The notes beneath the pieces were generated by a model. It had not been told where the DNA came from. It saw only the letters and a list, made by a program, of their open reading frames with translations, and searched no databases. From positions 1 through 49,485 of the IMG/VR virus record IMGVR_UViG_3300025736_002256: a DNA stretch of 49,485 nucleotides; one strand, given 5' to 3'. The stretch is from a virus. Every line of letters begins with the position of its first letter. The first letter of the stretch is position 1. The translations under genes and the position numbers were made by a program. Shown piece after piece: positions 8,720 to 16,242 of the stretch.

Positions 8720-9615
8720 ATTTTTTGTAATAATTTCTTACATCTTTTTTTATATGTAAAATGTTTTCTACAATGAAAAAAACCATTTAATCTTATTTCT
8801 TCTCTTTCATAATTATGAGTTAAATAATAATTTATCTTTTCTTTTAATTCTTCTAAATTTCTATCTTTATAAAGAACTAAATGTTTACCATCAATAAATT
8901 CTTTTTCTAATCCTTTAACATATTGAGTTATTAAAAATCCACCACGACCTAAAGTTTCATAAACTCTATTACTCCAATATCCATCAGTATCGAATGTATT
9001 ATCACCTATTACTATTTTTGTATTAGCAAATAAATCATTTAATTTATCTTGACGAATTATCGATTTTTTATTATGACCTACAAGTTTGAATCTATTACCA
9101 TAAGTATTTTTCAAAAAATCAATTAATTTTTTTCTTGTTTTTACATGATTATAATTTCCAACAAATAAAATATCTATTTTTTTTTCATAATAATTACTAA
9201 TATATGCTTCATCTTGAAATATTCCTTGTCTAATACATTTATGATTTATACCTAATTCTTTAAATTCTTTTTGATGTCCTCCGTCAGTAGTAAAAAGATA
9301 ATCACATTTAGTTATCCAAGGTCTTTTTAACCAAGATTTTTCTCTTATCGTATTTATAAAATTGTCAAAGAACCAACAAACTGTAGGAATATTTATTTTC
9401 TTAAATAATTTTTCTATATCCCCATCTATTCTTAACTTTGCATATAACAAAAAATCATAATTATTTTCATTAATTTCTTTTAGTATTTCTCTATTTGTTA
9501 GTTCTCTTTCATTTAATCTCTTTACATAATGTCCTAATTGTTCAAATGATTTTGCTATATATTCTTCTGTGTTCCAAGATTTTAAAAAATTACCAATATA
9601 TAAAATTTTCTTCAT
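8716..9615 (-). CDS. CgeB-like glycosyltransferase (Glyco_trans_1_2)
   Basis: 299 residues. The order MKKILYIGN, VCWFFDNF, IDILFVGNYN, GDNTFDTDGYWSNRVYETLG, GGFLITQ and LEELKEKINYYL is the typical CgeB/DUF3880-type GT-B layout, with the N-R-x-x-E-x-L-G helix in the donor site. Such genes are common in surface-glycan clusters and in phages. Start overlaps the stop of the upstream GT2 half-gene (ATGA). Confidence 0.8.
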   Translation of the reverse strand: MKKILYIGNFLKSWNTEEYIAKSFEQLGHYVKRLNERELTNREILKEINENNYDFLLYAKLRIDGDIEKLFKKINIPTVCWFFDNFINTIREKSWLKRPWITKCDYLFTTDGGHQKEFKELGINHKCIRQGIFQDEAYISNYYEKKIDILFVGNYNHVKTRKKLIDFLKNTYGNRFKLVGHNKKSIIRQDKLNDLFANTKIVIGDNTFDTDGYWSNRVYETLGRGGFLITQYVKGLEKEFIDGKHLVLYKDRNLEELKEKINYYLTHNYEREEIRLNGFFHCRKHFTYKKRCKKLLQKI

Positions 9616-10043
9616 ATTAAATCACTGTCTAATTCACTAAATTTTGTTATCCTTACACCTCTCATACAGATACCTGCATATTCTGGATTTGCTTTTATTG
9701 TTTCTAATTCTCGTTCCAACCAACAAGGCGTTGTTTTTGGTGCTATAACATCATCAGTACATACTACAAAATAATCACTTTCTACTCTTTTTAGTGCTCT
9801 TTGATAACTTTTCCCAAGACCTAAATTTTTTGATAAAAATATTACTTCATCAATTATTTCTTTCTCCATTGCATCTAATAACCATTCCTTAGTTCCATCA
9901 TAAGAATTATTATCAACAACTATTACCCTATGAGGATACTTTGTTCTTACATTTATTGCTTTAATAGTTTTTTTTAATAATCTTAATCTATTATATGTCA
10001 CAACAATAATATCAATTTTCTTTTCTCCACCAATATCTTTCAT
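9612..10043 (-). CDS. N-terminal half of a split GT2 glycosyltransferase
   Basis: About 143 residues from ATG 10043 (MKDIGGEKKIDIIVVTYNR); an in-frame ATG at 10079 would add 12. It contains the GT2 nucleotide-binding half (VIVVDNNSYDGT) and the motif CTDDVIAPKTTPCWLE, then stops soon after YAGICMRG, where full-length paralogues continue with an FRIQ-containing C-terminal half. That missing half is encoded by the gene immediately upstream (10012-10284). The stop overlaps the next ATG, so this is a tidy gene end, not obvious decay. Confidence 0.8.
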   Translation of the reverse strand: MKDIGGEKKIDIIVVTYNRLRLLKKTIKAINVRTKYPHRVIVVDNNSYDGTKEWLLDAMEKEIIDEVIFLSKNLGLGKSYQRALKRVESDYFVVCTDDVIAPKTTPCWLERELETIKANPEYAGICMRGVRITKFSELDSDLI

Positions 10044-10284
10044 AAGTTTTATAATTAGTAAATCCTTCTTTATATCCATTATTAGATAGCTTCCAATGAA
10101 GTACTACAAATTTATCTTCTTTTGAAAATACACCAACTTTATAACTAGCATTTTCTGCTCTTTTAACAAATTCTCTTGACTCCATTTGCTTATCACTAAA
10201 ACCAATCTCTTTCATAATTTTAGTATTGTGTATTCTGAAATTACTAGGACAATTACCGTGTCGTGAACTTGTTATTCCTTGCAT
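10012..10284 (-). CDS. C-terminal half of a split GT2 glycosyltransferase
   Basis: 90 residues. NFRIHNTKIMKEIGF aligns by eye with the YLRIQKMEDVKKMGGF segment of neighbouring GT2s, and VLHWKLSNNGYKEG with their NHLGYMIENKGYKD segment. There is no N-terminal GT2 half in front of it: it starts 13 bases inside the end of the upstream GT4. The two halves add up to one GT2 of normal length (about 230 residues) but lie in the opposite order to the protein. It could also be a truncated remnant. Confidence 0.72.
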   Translation of the reverse strand: MQGITSSRHGNCPSNFRIHNTKIMKEIGFSDKQMESREFVKRAENASYKVGVFSKEDKFVVLHWKLSNNGYKEGFTNYKTYERYWWRKEN

Positions 10285-11264
10285 AGATTTTCAAAAACTT
10301 TTAAATATTTGGGAAGCATATTCTTCCAACTTATACTTTCAGCATATTTATCCATTAAATTAGAATAATAATTTATTTGCTTTGGAGACCAATTAATTAC
10401 TTCATTTATTTTATTGAATATATCATCTTGATTAAAATAATATCTATCAATTTTTCTATATAACATTAATTTATCTTGTTTATATGGTTTTACAAGTAAG
10501 TCTTTAGGTAAAAATGTATTGTTAGGATATACATCACTTGAAATTACTGGCATTCCACAAGACATAGCCTCTTGAATAGGTAAACATAAACCATTAAATT
10601 TAGTTACCATAATAAAAATATCTCCTTCTTTATATAAATCTTGATAATTTACTATATCGCCCTCTAAGACTTTTATATTAGAATTACTATATTCTATAGG
10701 TACTTGACTATTTATGGTTAATTTAACGTTTTCTTTTAACTTAGAAAGTGCATTAAGTGTCTCTTCAACATTATTTCTTTCATATCTACCACCATGACCA
10801 ATATTAAACAAAATATTTTTAATATTAGATATTTTTCTTTTTTTTAATTTTTCTCTATTTACTGGTATATTTAAAAACACCTTAGACCCATTAATAACAT
10901 CATAATCCAATAAACTTGGACAAATATACAAATCAGGTTTAGGTGCTTTATCTTTTAGATACTCGTACATTGGAATCAATATACTTTTGACACCCATTTC
11001 CGTGGCAATGTCAAATGTATTCCAATTATAAGGAGTTTCAAAGGCAATAACTAAATCTAATCCATTTAAAAATTCTCTAACCTTTTCGTCACTAAACTCC
11101 TTTTTATCGAGGCACTCTCCTTCAGGATATCTGTCTGGATAATATTTATACTTTCTGTTAAATAGTAATATTGTTTTTTTTGGTTTTAAATGGTCATAAA
11201 ATTCTTGAGTTAATATACCAAGACCACAATTATCTGCTCTTCCTATTATTCCTATTTTTAACAT
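10272..11264 (-). CDS. GT4-like glycosyltransferase
   Basis: 330 residues. MLKIGIIGRADNCGLGILTQ gives the N-terminal GT-B glycine loop. The C-terminal domain has NIGHGGRYERNNVEETL and the donor-site helix FNGLCLPIQEAMSCGMPVISSD, the E-x7-E-type motif of GT4. Length is normal for the family. It precedes the C-terminal GT2 half-gene, overlapping it by 13 bases. Confidence 0.83.
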   Translation of the reverse strand: MLKIGIIGRADNCGLGILTQEFYDHLKPKKTILLFNRKYKYYPDRYPEGECLDKKEFSDEKVREFLNGLDLVIAFETPYNWNTFDIATEMGVKSILIPMYEYLKDKAPKPDLYICPSLLDYDVINGSKVFLNIPVNREKLKKRKISNIKNILFNIGHGGRYERNNVEETLNALSKLKENVKLTINSQVPIEYSNSNIKVLEGDIVNYQDLYKEGDIFIMVTKFNGLCLPIQEAMSCGMPVISSDVYPNNTFLPKDLLVKPYKQDKLMLYRKIDRYYFNQDDIFNKINEVINWSPKQINYYSNLMDKYAESISWKNMLPKYLKVFENLCKE

Positions 11265-11265
11265 A

Positions 11266-12453
11266 TCAATAATCTTCGTTAAGTAAGACTTCTAACTGAT
11301 TCGAATAAATTGAATCTAAATTAGTAATCCTCATTATTTTCTTTTGTTGTTGTAATGGCTTACTACTTAACAATTCTTGATGTATTGTTTTAGCAAGATA
11401 GCCATATTCACCGAGTTGTCTATAACTAAAATCAGCTTTAATTACAGAACCAAACGGATATCCTAAACAAGTTTTACCTTCTTCACCAAAATCAAACAAA
11501 GCTGGAAATGATTTATTTAGAACCAATAATTGTTTACACATACTTGCTTCTAAAAGAACATTCGAACATACTTCGCTTAAAGTAGGAAAAATAAATATAT
11601 TTGAAATCAACATTAAATCCCTAACTACTTGTCTTGGTACTTGTCTTAAAGTTTCCTCAGACAAAGTTGAAGTAAAAAATATTTCATCTTCTGTCAAACC
11701 ATGACGTTTTGCCAATTCTATTTTTTGTTTTATTTTATCACTTGCATTTTTAGCATTAGAATTACACACTATCAGCAACACTTTATTATTTAATTTTTTT
11801 AATGCACCAAATACTCTTATGACGTGGTCTAATCCTTTACTATCCATTCTTGTAGAACATAAAGGATATGTTTGTATAATATCTCTATTAAATAAATCAA
11901 TTTTCTCAGATATTTGTTTTGTAATATCGTGCCAGTCAAAGAATAATGATGGGTCTTTATCATTAAATACTACCCTTACATCATCGACATCTAAACCAAT
12001 TGATTTAGCCCACCTAGATACATCAGTATAATTCATATAGATATATTTAGCATGTGGCATTTTAATATTTAGATTATCCCTATTACCACTATGAGCCCAA
12101 TGTATCCATTTAGTATCTATATTGCTTTCCATAATTGCTGCTCTATGAGTAGCATATGATTGTAAGTACATTAAATCGTGAGTAATTACCACATCATATT
12201 GTGATAATTCATCCTTAATAAATTTTATTAATATCTCCTTATACTTTTCATTGACCACATTCTTTTCAAGTTTGAAGTGAGGGACTAGAGTTTTCATTTC
12301 ACACTCTATCCCTCTGCCTTCACAACCTGTCTGAGCATAAAATACGACATTATGCCCATATTTTTTAAGAGTTTTAATTTGGTCAATTACATCATTTACC
12401 AGAGAATATGATTCTGGCATTTTACGAAAAGTAGTAAAAATTGCAATTTTCAT
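11266..12453 (-). CDS. GT4-like glycosyltransferase
   Basis: 395 residues. N-terminal domain starts MKIAIFTTFRKMPESYSLV. The C-terminal domain has PLCSTRMDSKGLDHVIRVF and IFIFPTLSEVCSNVLLEAS, the usual GT4 donor-binding helix region with a conserved glutamate. It is the first GT downstream of the Ser/Thr-rich protein gene and reads into the rest of the cluster with one base between stop and next start codon. Confidence 0.82.
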   Translation of the reverse strand: MKIAIFTTFRKMPESYSLVNDVIDQIKTLKKYGHNVVFYAQTGCEGRGIECEMKTLVPHFKLEKNVVNEKYKEILIKFIKDELSQYDVVITHDLMYLQSYATHRAAIMESNIDTKWIHWAHSGNRDNLNIKMPHAKYIYMNYTDVSRWAKSIGLDVDDVRVVFNDKDPSLFFDWHDITKQISEKIDLFNRDIIQTYPLCSTRMDSKGLDHVIRVFGALKKLNNKVLLIVCNSNAKNASDKIKQKIELAKRHGLTEDEIFFTSTLSEETLRQVPRQVVRDLMLISNIFIFPTLSEVCSNVLLEASMCKQLLVLNKSFPALFDFGEEGKTCLGYPFGSVIKADFSYRQLGEYGYLAKTIHQELLSSKPLQQQKKIMRITNLDSIYSNQLEVLLNEDY

Positions 12454-12487
12454 TTTATTGTTTTGTTAATATTCTTTTTTTATATCA

Positions 12488-13867
12488 TTAAGCTACAGTA
12501 GTTGTACTACTTGTAGACGAACTTGTTGAACTTGAACTTGAACTACTCGTTGAACTAGAAGTACTAGACGAAGTTGAGCTTGATGAGCTAGAACTTGTTG
12601 AACTAGAAGTACTTGAACTAGATGAACTTGAAGTTGACGATGAAGTTGAGCTACTTGAGCTTGAACTTGTAGAACTAGACGAACTAGAACTTGTCGAACT
12701 TGAAGTTGATGAACTCGATGAGCTAGATGTTGACGAACTAGAGCTTGATGAAGTTGAACTTGAAGTACTTGAACTTGTCGAACTTGAAGTTGATGAGGTA
12801 GTTGAACTAGAAGTACTTGAACTTGTTGAACTTGAACTTGATGAACTTGTCGAACTTGTAGTACTAGAACTTGTTGAACTACTCGTAGATGAACTAGATG
12901 AACTTGAAGTACTAGAACTTGATGATGAACTTGTTGAACTAGATGAACTTGATGAAGTTGAACTTGTAGTAGATGTAGTATAAACAGGATAGCTACTTGG
13001 AGTAAATAAGAAACCCCTTACAGCAATTAAAGCTGAACCAGTAGCGGCATCAGCTCTTCCTCTAATTCTAATTCTACAATGTTCCTTTACAATTATTTCT
13101 TGACGTAAATGAAACGACTCAGCATTCATCTCATTGATATTACCAATAGGATAAAATCTCTCTATATAATAAGTCATTCCACCAATTGTTACTGGCTCTT
13201 GAATATACAAACCAGTAATAACTTCATTGTCATTTGCAGTACCATCAGCTAAAGATTTTTCTATATCAGTAATTACAAAATATTTGTCATCTGGTACATA
13301 GTAATAACCATTCATTGATTCTGTGTATATCTTTAAAATTCTTAAATATAAAGTACCACCACCAGTTCCTTGCAAATCAATATTTCCAGAAGGAATTATA
13401 ATAGTTGTAGATGTAAATTTAACAATTTCTATTCTAATTGGTAACAATATATCTGTTGCTAAAACAGTATTAGGTGTAGTACCAGCTAAAAGTACATCTT
13501 GATAATCTTCTTCCCAACTAGTATTAAGATAATGAACTCTTACTACTTCAGCACCGAATCCACCAAGTTGGTCTGCATTATCATCAGAAACAATTTCTAA
13601 TGTAATAGCTGCCGCAGGTGCTACATAATTATTATCTGCATTGTAACAACCTATATCTTCCCAAGTAGTGCCAATAGCACCATTTCTTCCAAGTATTTTT
13701 ACACCTTTACCATCAAGATATAATCTTCCACCTTCGGAAACACTTTGACTTACTCTGTTATGGTCAAATCCTTGTTCAACAAAACCATTTGCAACGTTTA
13801 CAACTGTTCCATCCCTTTGAAATCTTTTACCATTCTGAGGACTCATATTTTGATAATCATCTGACAT
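12488..13867 (-). CDS. Probable virion protein with long Ser/Thr-only C-terminal tail
   Basis: 459 residues. Residues 1 to about 295 look like a globular beta-rich domain (GGRLYLDGKGVKI, GGGTLYLRILKI, KEHCRIRIRGRADAATGSA), resembling small structural proteins encoded just after phage capsid genes. From about residue 297 to 456 the protein is almost only Ser and Thr, with Thr at 4- or 8-residue spacing. Such tails are typical O-glycosylation substrates. The gene lies between the capsid gene and a large GT cluster. A function as head decoration, fibre or neck protein is inferred, not shown. Confidence 0.7.
   Translation of the reverse strand: MSDDYQNMSPQNGKRFQRDGTVVNVANGFVEQGFDHNRVSQSVSEGGRLYLDGKGVKILGRNGAIGTTWEDIGCYNADNNYVAPAAAITLEIVSDDNADQLGGFGAEVVRVHYLNTSWEEDYQDVLLAGTTPNTVLATDILLPIRIEIVKFTSTTIIIPSGNIDLQGTGGGTLYLRILKIYTESMNGYYYVPDDKYFVITDIEKSLADGTANDNEVITGLYIQEPVTIGGMTYYIERFYPIGNINEMNAESFHLRQEIIVKEHCRIRIRGRADAATGSALIAVRGFLFTPSSYPVYTTSTTSSTSSSSSSSTSSSSSSSTSSSSSSSTSSSTSSSTTSSTSSSSSSSTSSSTSSSTTSSTSSSTSSSTSSSTSSSSSSSTSSSSSSSTSSSTSSSSSSSTSSSSSSSTSSSTSSSSSSSTSSSTSSSSSSSTSSSTSSSTSSSSSSSTSSSTSSTTTVA
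12494..12979 (-). repeat. Degenerate Ser/Thr codon repeat tract
   Basis: About 160 codons encoding TSSS or TSSSSSSS units. The DNA is a degenerate repeat: AGT, TCA, TCT, TCG, ACA, ACT and ACG codons are mixed, so units are similar but not identical. Mixed synonymous codons with near-perfect amino-acid conservation suggest selection on the protein rather than recent DNA slippage, although slippage or recombination could still change its length. Confidence 0.9.
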
Positions 13868-13887
13868 ATTGTTTTTGTTAAATTGAT

Positions 13888-14115
13888 TTAATTAATTAGA
13901 AAACGACCTCCTTTTATACTAGATTTTACTTTAGTATCATTCGGCGATGAACCAAATGTTTTAGTCGTTCCCATTTTTGGTTTGACTAGAAAATCTATGT
14001 TTTCTACTTTCCTTGCTATTTCATTTTTTATTAAATCGTTTGCGGTATTTTTAGATACGCTAATCATTTCTCCTTTATTGTTATTTTCGTATTGTTTTAA
14101 TAAATATACTCTCAT
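13888..14115 (-). CDS. Small post-capsid protein, function unknown
   Basis: 75 residues starting MRVYLLKQYENNNKGEMISV, then NTANDLIKNEIARKVEN. Short proteins with this pattern (strand, then a residue pair coding for 'kG..v.v', then an A-x-x-L/I-I helix) are commonly encoded right after phage MCP genes, but I cannot name a function. It begins about 210 bases after the MCP stop and is followed 20 bases later by the Ser/Thr-rich protein gene. Confidence 0.65.
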   Translation of the reverse strand: MRVYLLKQYENNNKGEMISVSKNTANDLIKNEIARKVENIDFLVKPKMGTTKTFGSSPNDTKVKSSIKGGRFLIN

Positions 14116-14147
14116 AATGTTTATTTTATTGACTTTTACCTTATTCT

Positions 14148-14172
14148 GTAACGTTCTGTTACAAGACGTTAC
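14148..14172 (-). other. Inverted repeat upstream of the small post-capsid gene
   Basis: GTAACGT (14148-14154) and ACGTTAC (14166-14172) form a 7-bp stem with an 11-base loop that itself repeats the GTTAC motif. It lies about 33 bases upstream of the start codon at 14115, so it could be a 5'-UTR hairpin or a protein-binding site. Confidence 0.45.
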
Positions 14173-14186
14173 GAAGTGTTGTAAGA

Positions 14187-14230
14187 AGAGAAGTTAAGTT
14201 AAGAGAAGTTAAGTTAAGTTAAGTTAAGAG
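14187..14230 (-). repeat. Short tandem AAGTT/AAGAG repeat
   Basis: On the plus strand the sequence is a run of AAGTT pentamers with three AAGAG interruptions (AACTT/CTCTT on the transcribed sense). It sits between the MCP 3' hairpin and the next gene. I see no coding sequence in it. Confidence 0.7.
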
Positions 14231-14275
14231 AATAAAGCATTTTTTTATTAAAAATTCATTAAAGATTTCCATTAA

Positions 14276-14301
14276 GGGGGAATAAAAGAAATTACTCCCC
14301 C
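14276..14301 (-). terminator. Strong hairpin after the MCP gene (terminator or 3' stabiliser)
   Basis: In the sense of the genes GGGGGAGTAA pairs with TTATTCCCCC across a six-base loop: a 10-bp stem with one G.U. It is 26 bases past the MCP stop codon. The run that follows is TTAATGG rather than a U tract, so it may stabilise the MCP mRNA or mark a processing site rather than be a classical intrinsic terminator. Confidence 0.5.
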
Positions 14302-14326
14302 AATAATGAATATATCAATCTATTTA

Positions 14327-14421
14327 CTAAGGTATAGTATTAAGACATTTGATTGCCCTAGCTTCTACTACAGTACCAGCGATTCTCATAACAACTCTAA
14401 TTGCGGTTTGGTCTTTAGTGA
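14327..14421 (-). CDS. Major capsid protein, exon 3
   Basis: Last 95 bases of the HK97-fold MCP gene. Joined to exon 2 (ending GCG T at 15523) it restores GCG TTC ACT AAA, giving the family's C-terminal AFTKDQTAIRVV, followed by MRIAGTVVEARAIKCLN and TAG. Read without splicing, exon 2 would run into unrelated residues. Exon lengths 334, 720 and 95 sum to 1149 bases, a 382-residue protein plus stop, close to HK97 gp5 (385). Confidence 0.9.
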
Positions 14422-15522
14422 CTTTTCTATGTTATCGTAAGAGTTCTTTATCTCTTACTTCACTAGTTTTATATATATCTAGTGGTCGGACTATATCATC
14501 AGTTCTAACAATAAAATACAAAAAAGTAATAAACAAAAAGTTTACTACTTTATACATAACTATTTTAAATTTTTATACTAAATCATTTTTTGAATAAAAT
14601 ATTTTATCCAATCTTTTCTATTAAAATTAGTTTTACTATGACATTTACGGCAAAGACTTATAAGATTATTCTCTTGATTATTTTTTTTATTATAATCAAT
14701 ATGATGAATTGGTAACTTATATCCTAAATCCTTTTGTAATTTATTACATTCTTGGCAGGTATAATTATATCTTTTCCTAATTTTTTCTTTTAATTGATTA
14801 TTAAATTCTATACCATAAGGTTCATAACTTGAACCATTATTCCAATTAGGATTATTACTACCTTTCCACAAAGGATTTTCTTTACCTTTATTCCAAGGAA
14901 TTTTTCCTAACATTCCTTTAGGATTTTGTCTTCCTTGTTTATACTGCATTTTAACTCTTGTGCTAATTTTTCTTCTTTCTTCTGGATTTGAAAATCTTTT
15001 TATAGTTCCTTGTTTAATATTTTCTATAGCTTCTGGTTTAAAGCATTTTCCATATTTTCTTTTATTATTTGAATATCTAATACTTTTTGATTTATTATCC
15101 TTATTTATTTTTTCTTTAGAAGAATTACTGCATTTAGTAGTGCAATAAAGACAAGGGTCAGAATTAAATCGTTTACCCGTAACTTCAAATTCATTTCCAC
15201 AATTATTACAAATTAAGATATATCTATACCCATTTCCAGACTTCCATTGTTTTTTTATTTTAGGTTTCATATAGGTATTATAGCATAATTTCAATAAAAA
15301 TGCAATAGTAAATGTATAAAGCGTTGTGTTTGTGTATTTTATTGTCAATGAACAGTAGGATGTTCGTGGATTCATTACTGTCCTATTAGGACTCGGAATC
15401 TAGTCTCTGAACCTTCTAAGCCATTACTGGCAAAGCTAGGCTGCTGATTGTCTTTAAATCTGACCATAACGATTTAAAGATTTTCCAGCAATTTATCCTA
15501 TTTATACTGCGCTCACTCTTTA
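14422..15522 (-). mobile_element. Group I intron 2 of the capsid gene (with HNH endonuclease)
   Basis: 1101 bases. The 5' exon end ACTGCGT pairs with GCGCAGT just inside the intron (P1, with the U.G at the splice site). The conserved R-type element GGTTCAGAGACTAGA lies at about 15399-15413 and the S-type element GATATAGTCC at 14488-14498; their GACTA/TAGTC parts form P7. The intron ends in G (14422). The endonuclease gene lies between R and S, so in the P8 loop region. Removal restores the MCP frame exactly. Confidence 0.92.
14578..15270 (-). CDS. HNH homing endonuclease encoded in group I intron
   Basis: About 230 residues from ATG 15270 (MKPKIKKQWKSGNGY). The N-terminal part has a zinc-finger-like cysteine set (CNNC, then C-x2-C-x3-C), the middle has NUMOD3-like basic repeats (GKIPWNKGKENPLWKG), and the C-terminal part is a classical HNH domain: YTCQECNK, LPIHHIDY, N-x3-L-x-x-LCRKCHS. 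It would cut intronless MCP alleles and so spread the intron. A longer in-frame start exists upstream but lies in intron core sequence. Confidence 0.9.
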   Translation of the reverse strand: MKPKIKKQWKSGNGYRYILICNNCGNEFEVTGKRFNSDPCLYCTTKCSNSSKEKINKDNKSKSIRYSNNKRKYGKCFKPEAIENIKQGTIKRFSNPEERRKISTRVKMQYKQGRQNPKGMLGKIPWNKGKENPLWKGSNNPNWNNGSSYEPYGIEFNNQLKEKIRKRYNYTCQECNKLQKDLGYKLPIHHIDYNKKNNQENNLISLCRKCHSKTNFNRKDWIKYFIQKMI

Positions 15523-16242
15523 ACGCAGTTTCAGTATCATTAGATACCTTAACAGCCATTTGCTGTCTATCACCTAACCAATAAGCGTATTTGAAATCAC
15601 CGAAGTAAATTTCATCTTCACCTAAGTTATTATCTTCAATAACTGGATGTCCGTAAATAGTAGCGGGTTGACCAACTGATAGAGGTTCTTGCCAAATATA
15701 TCTGCCATTAGTATCTTTAACTTTTCTCAATTCACGAATGTTATTTCTATGAACTGTAAAAGTAGCATTATTTTGATATTTACGAGGCAATAGATATATC
15801 AAGTTGATTATATCGTCGAAGTCTAAATTACCAGCACAGGCAACAGTTTGAATACCATGAGTACCCAATGCATAACCAGCAGGTTGAGTTGTACCATTAC
15901 CAGCAGTTATAACTCTGTCCTCTTCTGTTCCAAGAGCTTCAGAGAATAAATCGATGATAAGTTTAACAATATCAAACTGACTAGAAGCATCTGCGATTAA
16001 TTCGTCTGATGCATACATAATTGCAGCACATTTGAAAGTGGTTAGCGTAGCTTGTCCAAAATGAGCAGTAGTTGTAGATTTTTCAACATTTTCATCAGTC
16101 CAGGTGACTTGTGGTCCTTCTACTAATGTAGGAATATTCATAATATCTCTAGTCATAGGGATAATACGAACTAAATTCCTCATATATGGCTTTTCTTCTA
16201 AATCTCTAATAAGTTCATTTTTAAACTCATCAGGAAATAAAT
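15523..16242 (-). CDS. Major capsid protein, exon 2
   Basis: 720 bases encoding the body of an HK97-fold MCP: LFPDEFKNELIRDLEEKP, then VRIIPMT, WTDEN, GQATLTTFKCAAIMYASDEL, FTVHRNNIRELRKVKD, GHPVIEDNN and YWLGDRQQMAVKVSNDTE. These are the standard E-loop, P-domain and A-domain signatures of Phage_capsid (PF05065). The frame is opened by the last bases of exon 1 (GGG T + AT) giving GGYLFPDEF, the family consensus. The in-frame ATG at 16183 is internal to the protein. Confidence 0.93.

Noticed and set aside
9612-10284. Simple assembly artefact for the swapped GT2 halves
   Set aside because: Both frames join neighbours by natural overlaps and no duplicated flank is visible, but this cannot be excluded without reads, so it is kept as a caveat.
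15416-16183. A 255-residue stand-alone MCP gene starting at 16183 and ending in an unusual C-terminus
   Set aside because: Both ends run into group I intron sequence. Exons 1 and 3 restore the canonical N- and C-terminal motifs, so this frame is only the middle exon plus read-through.
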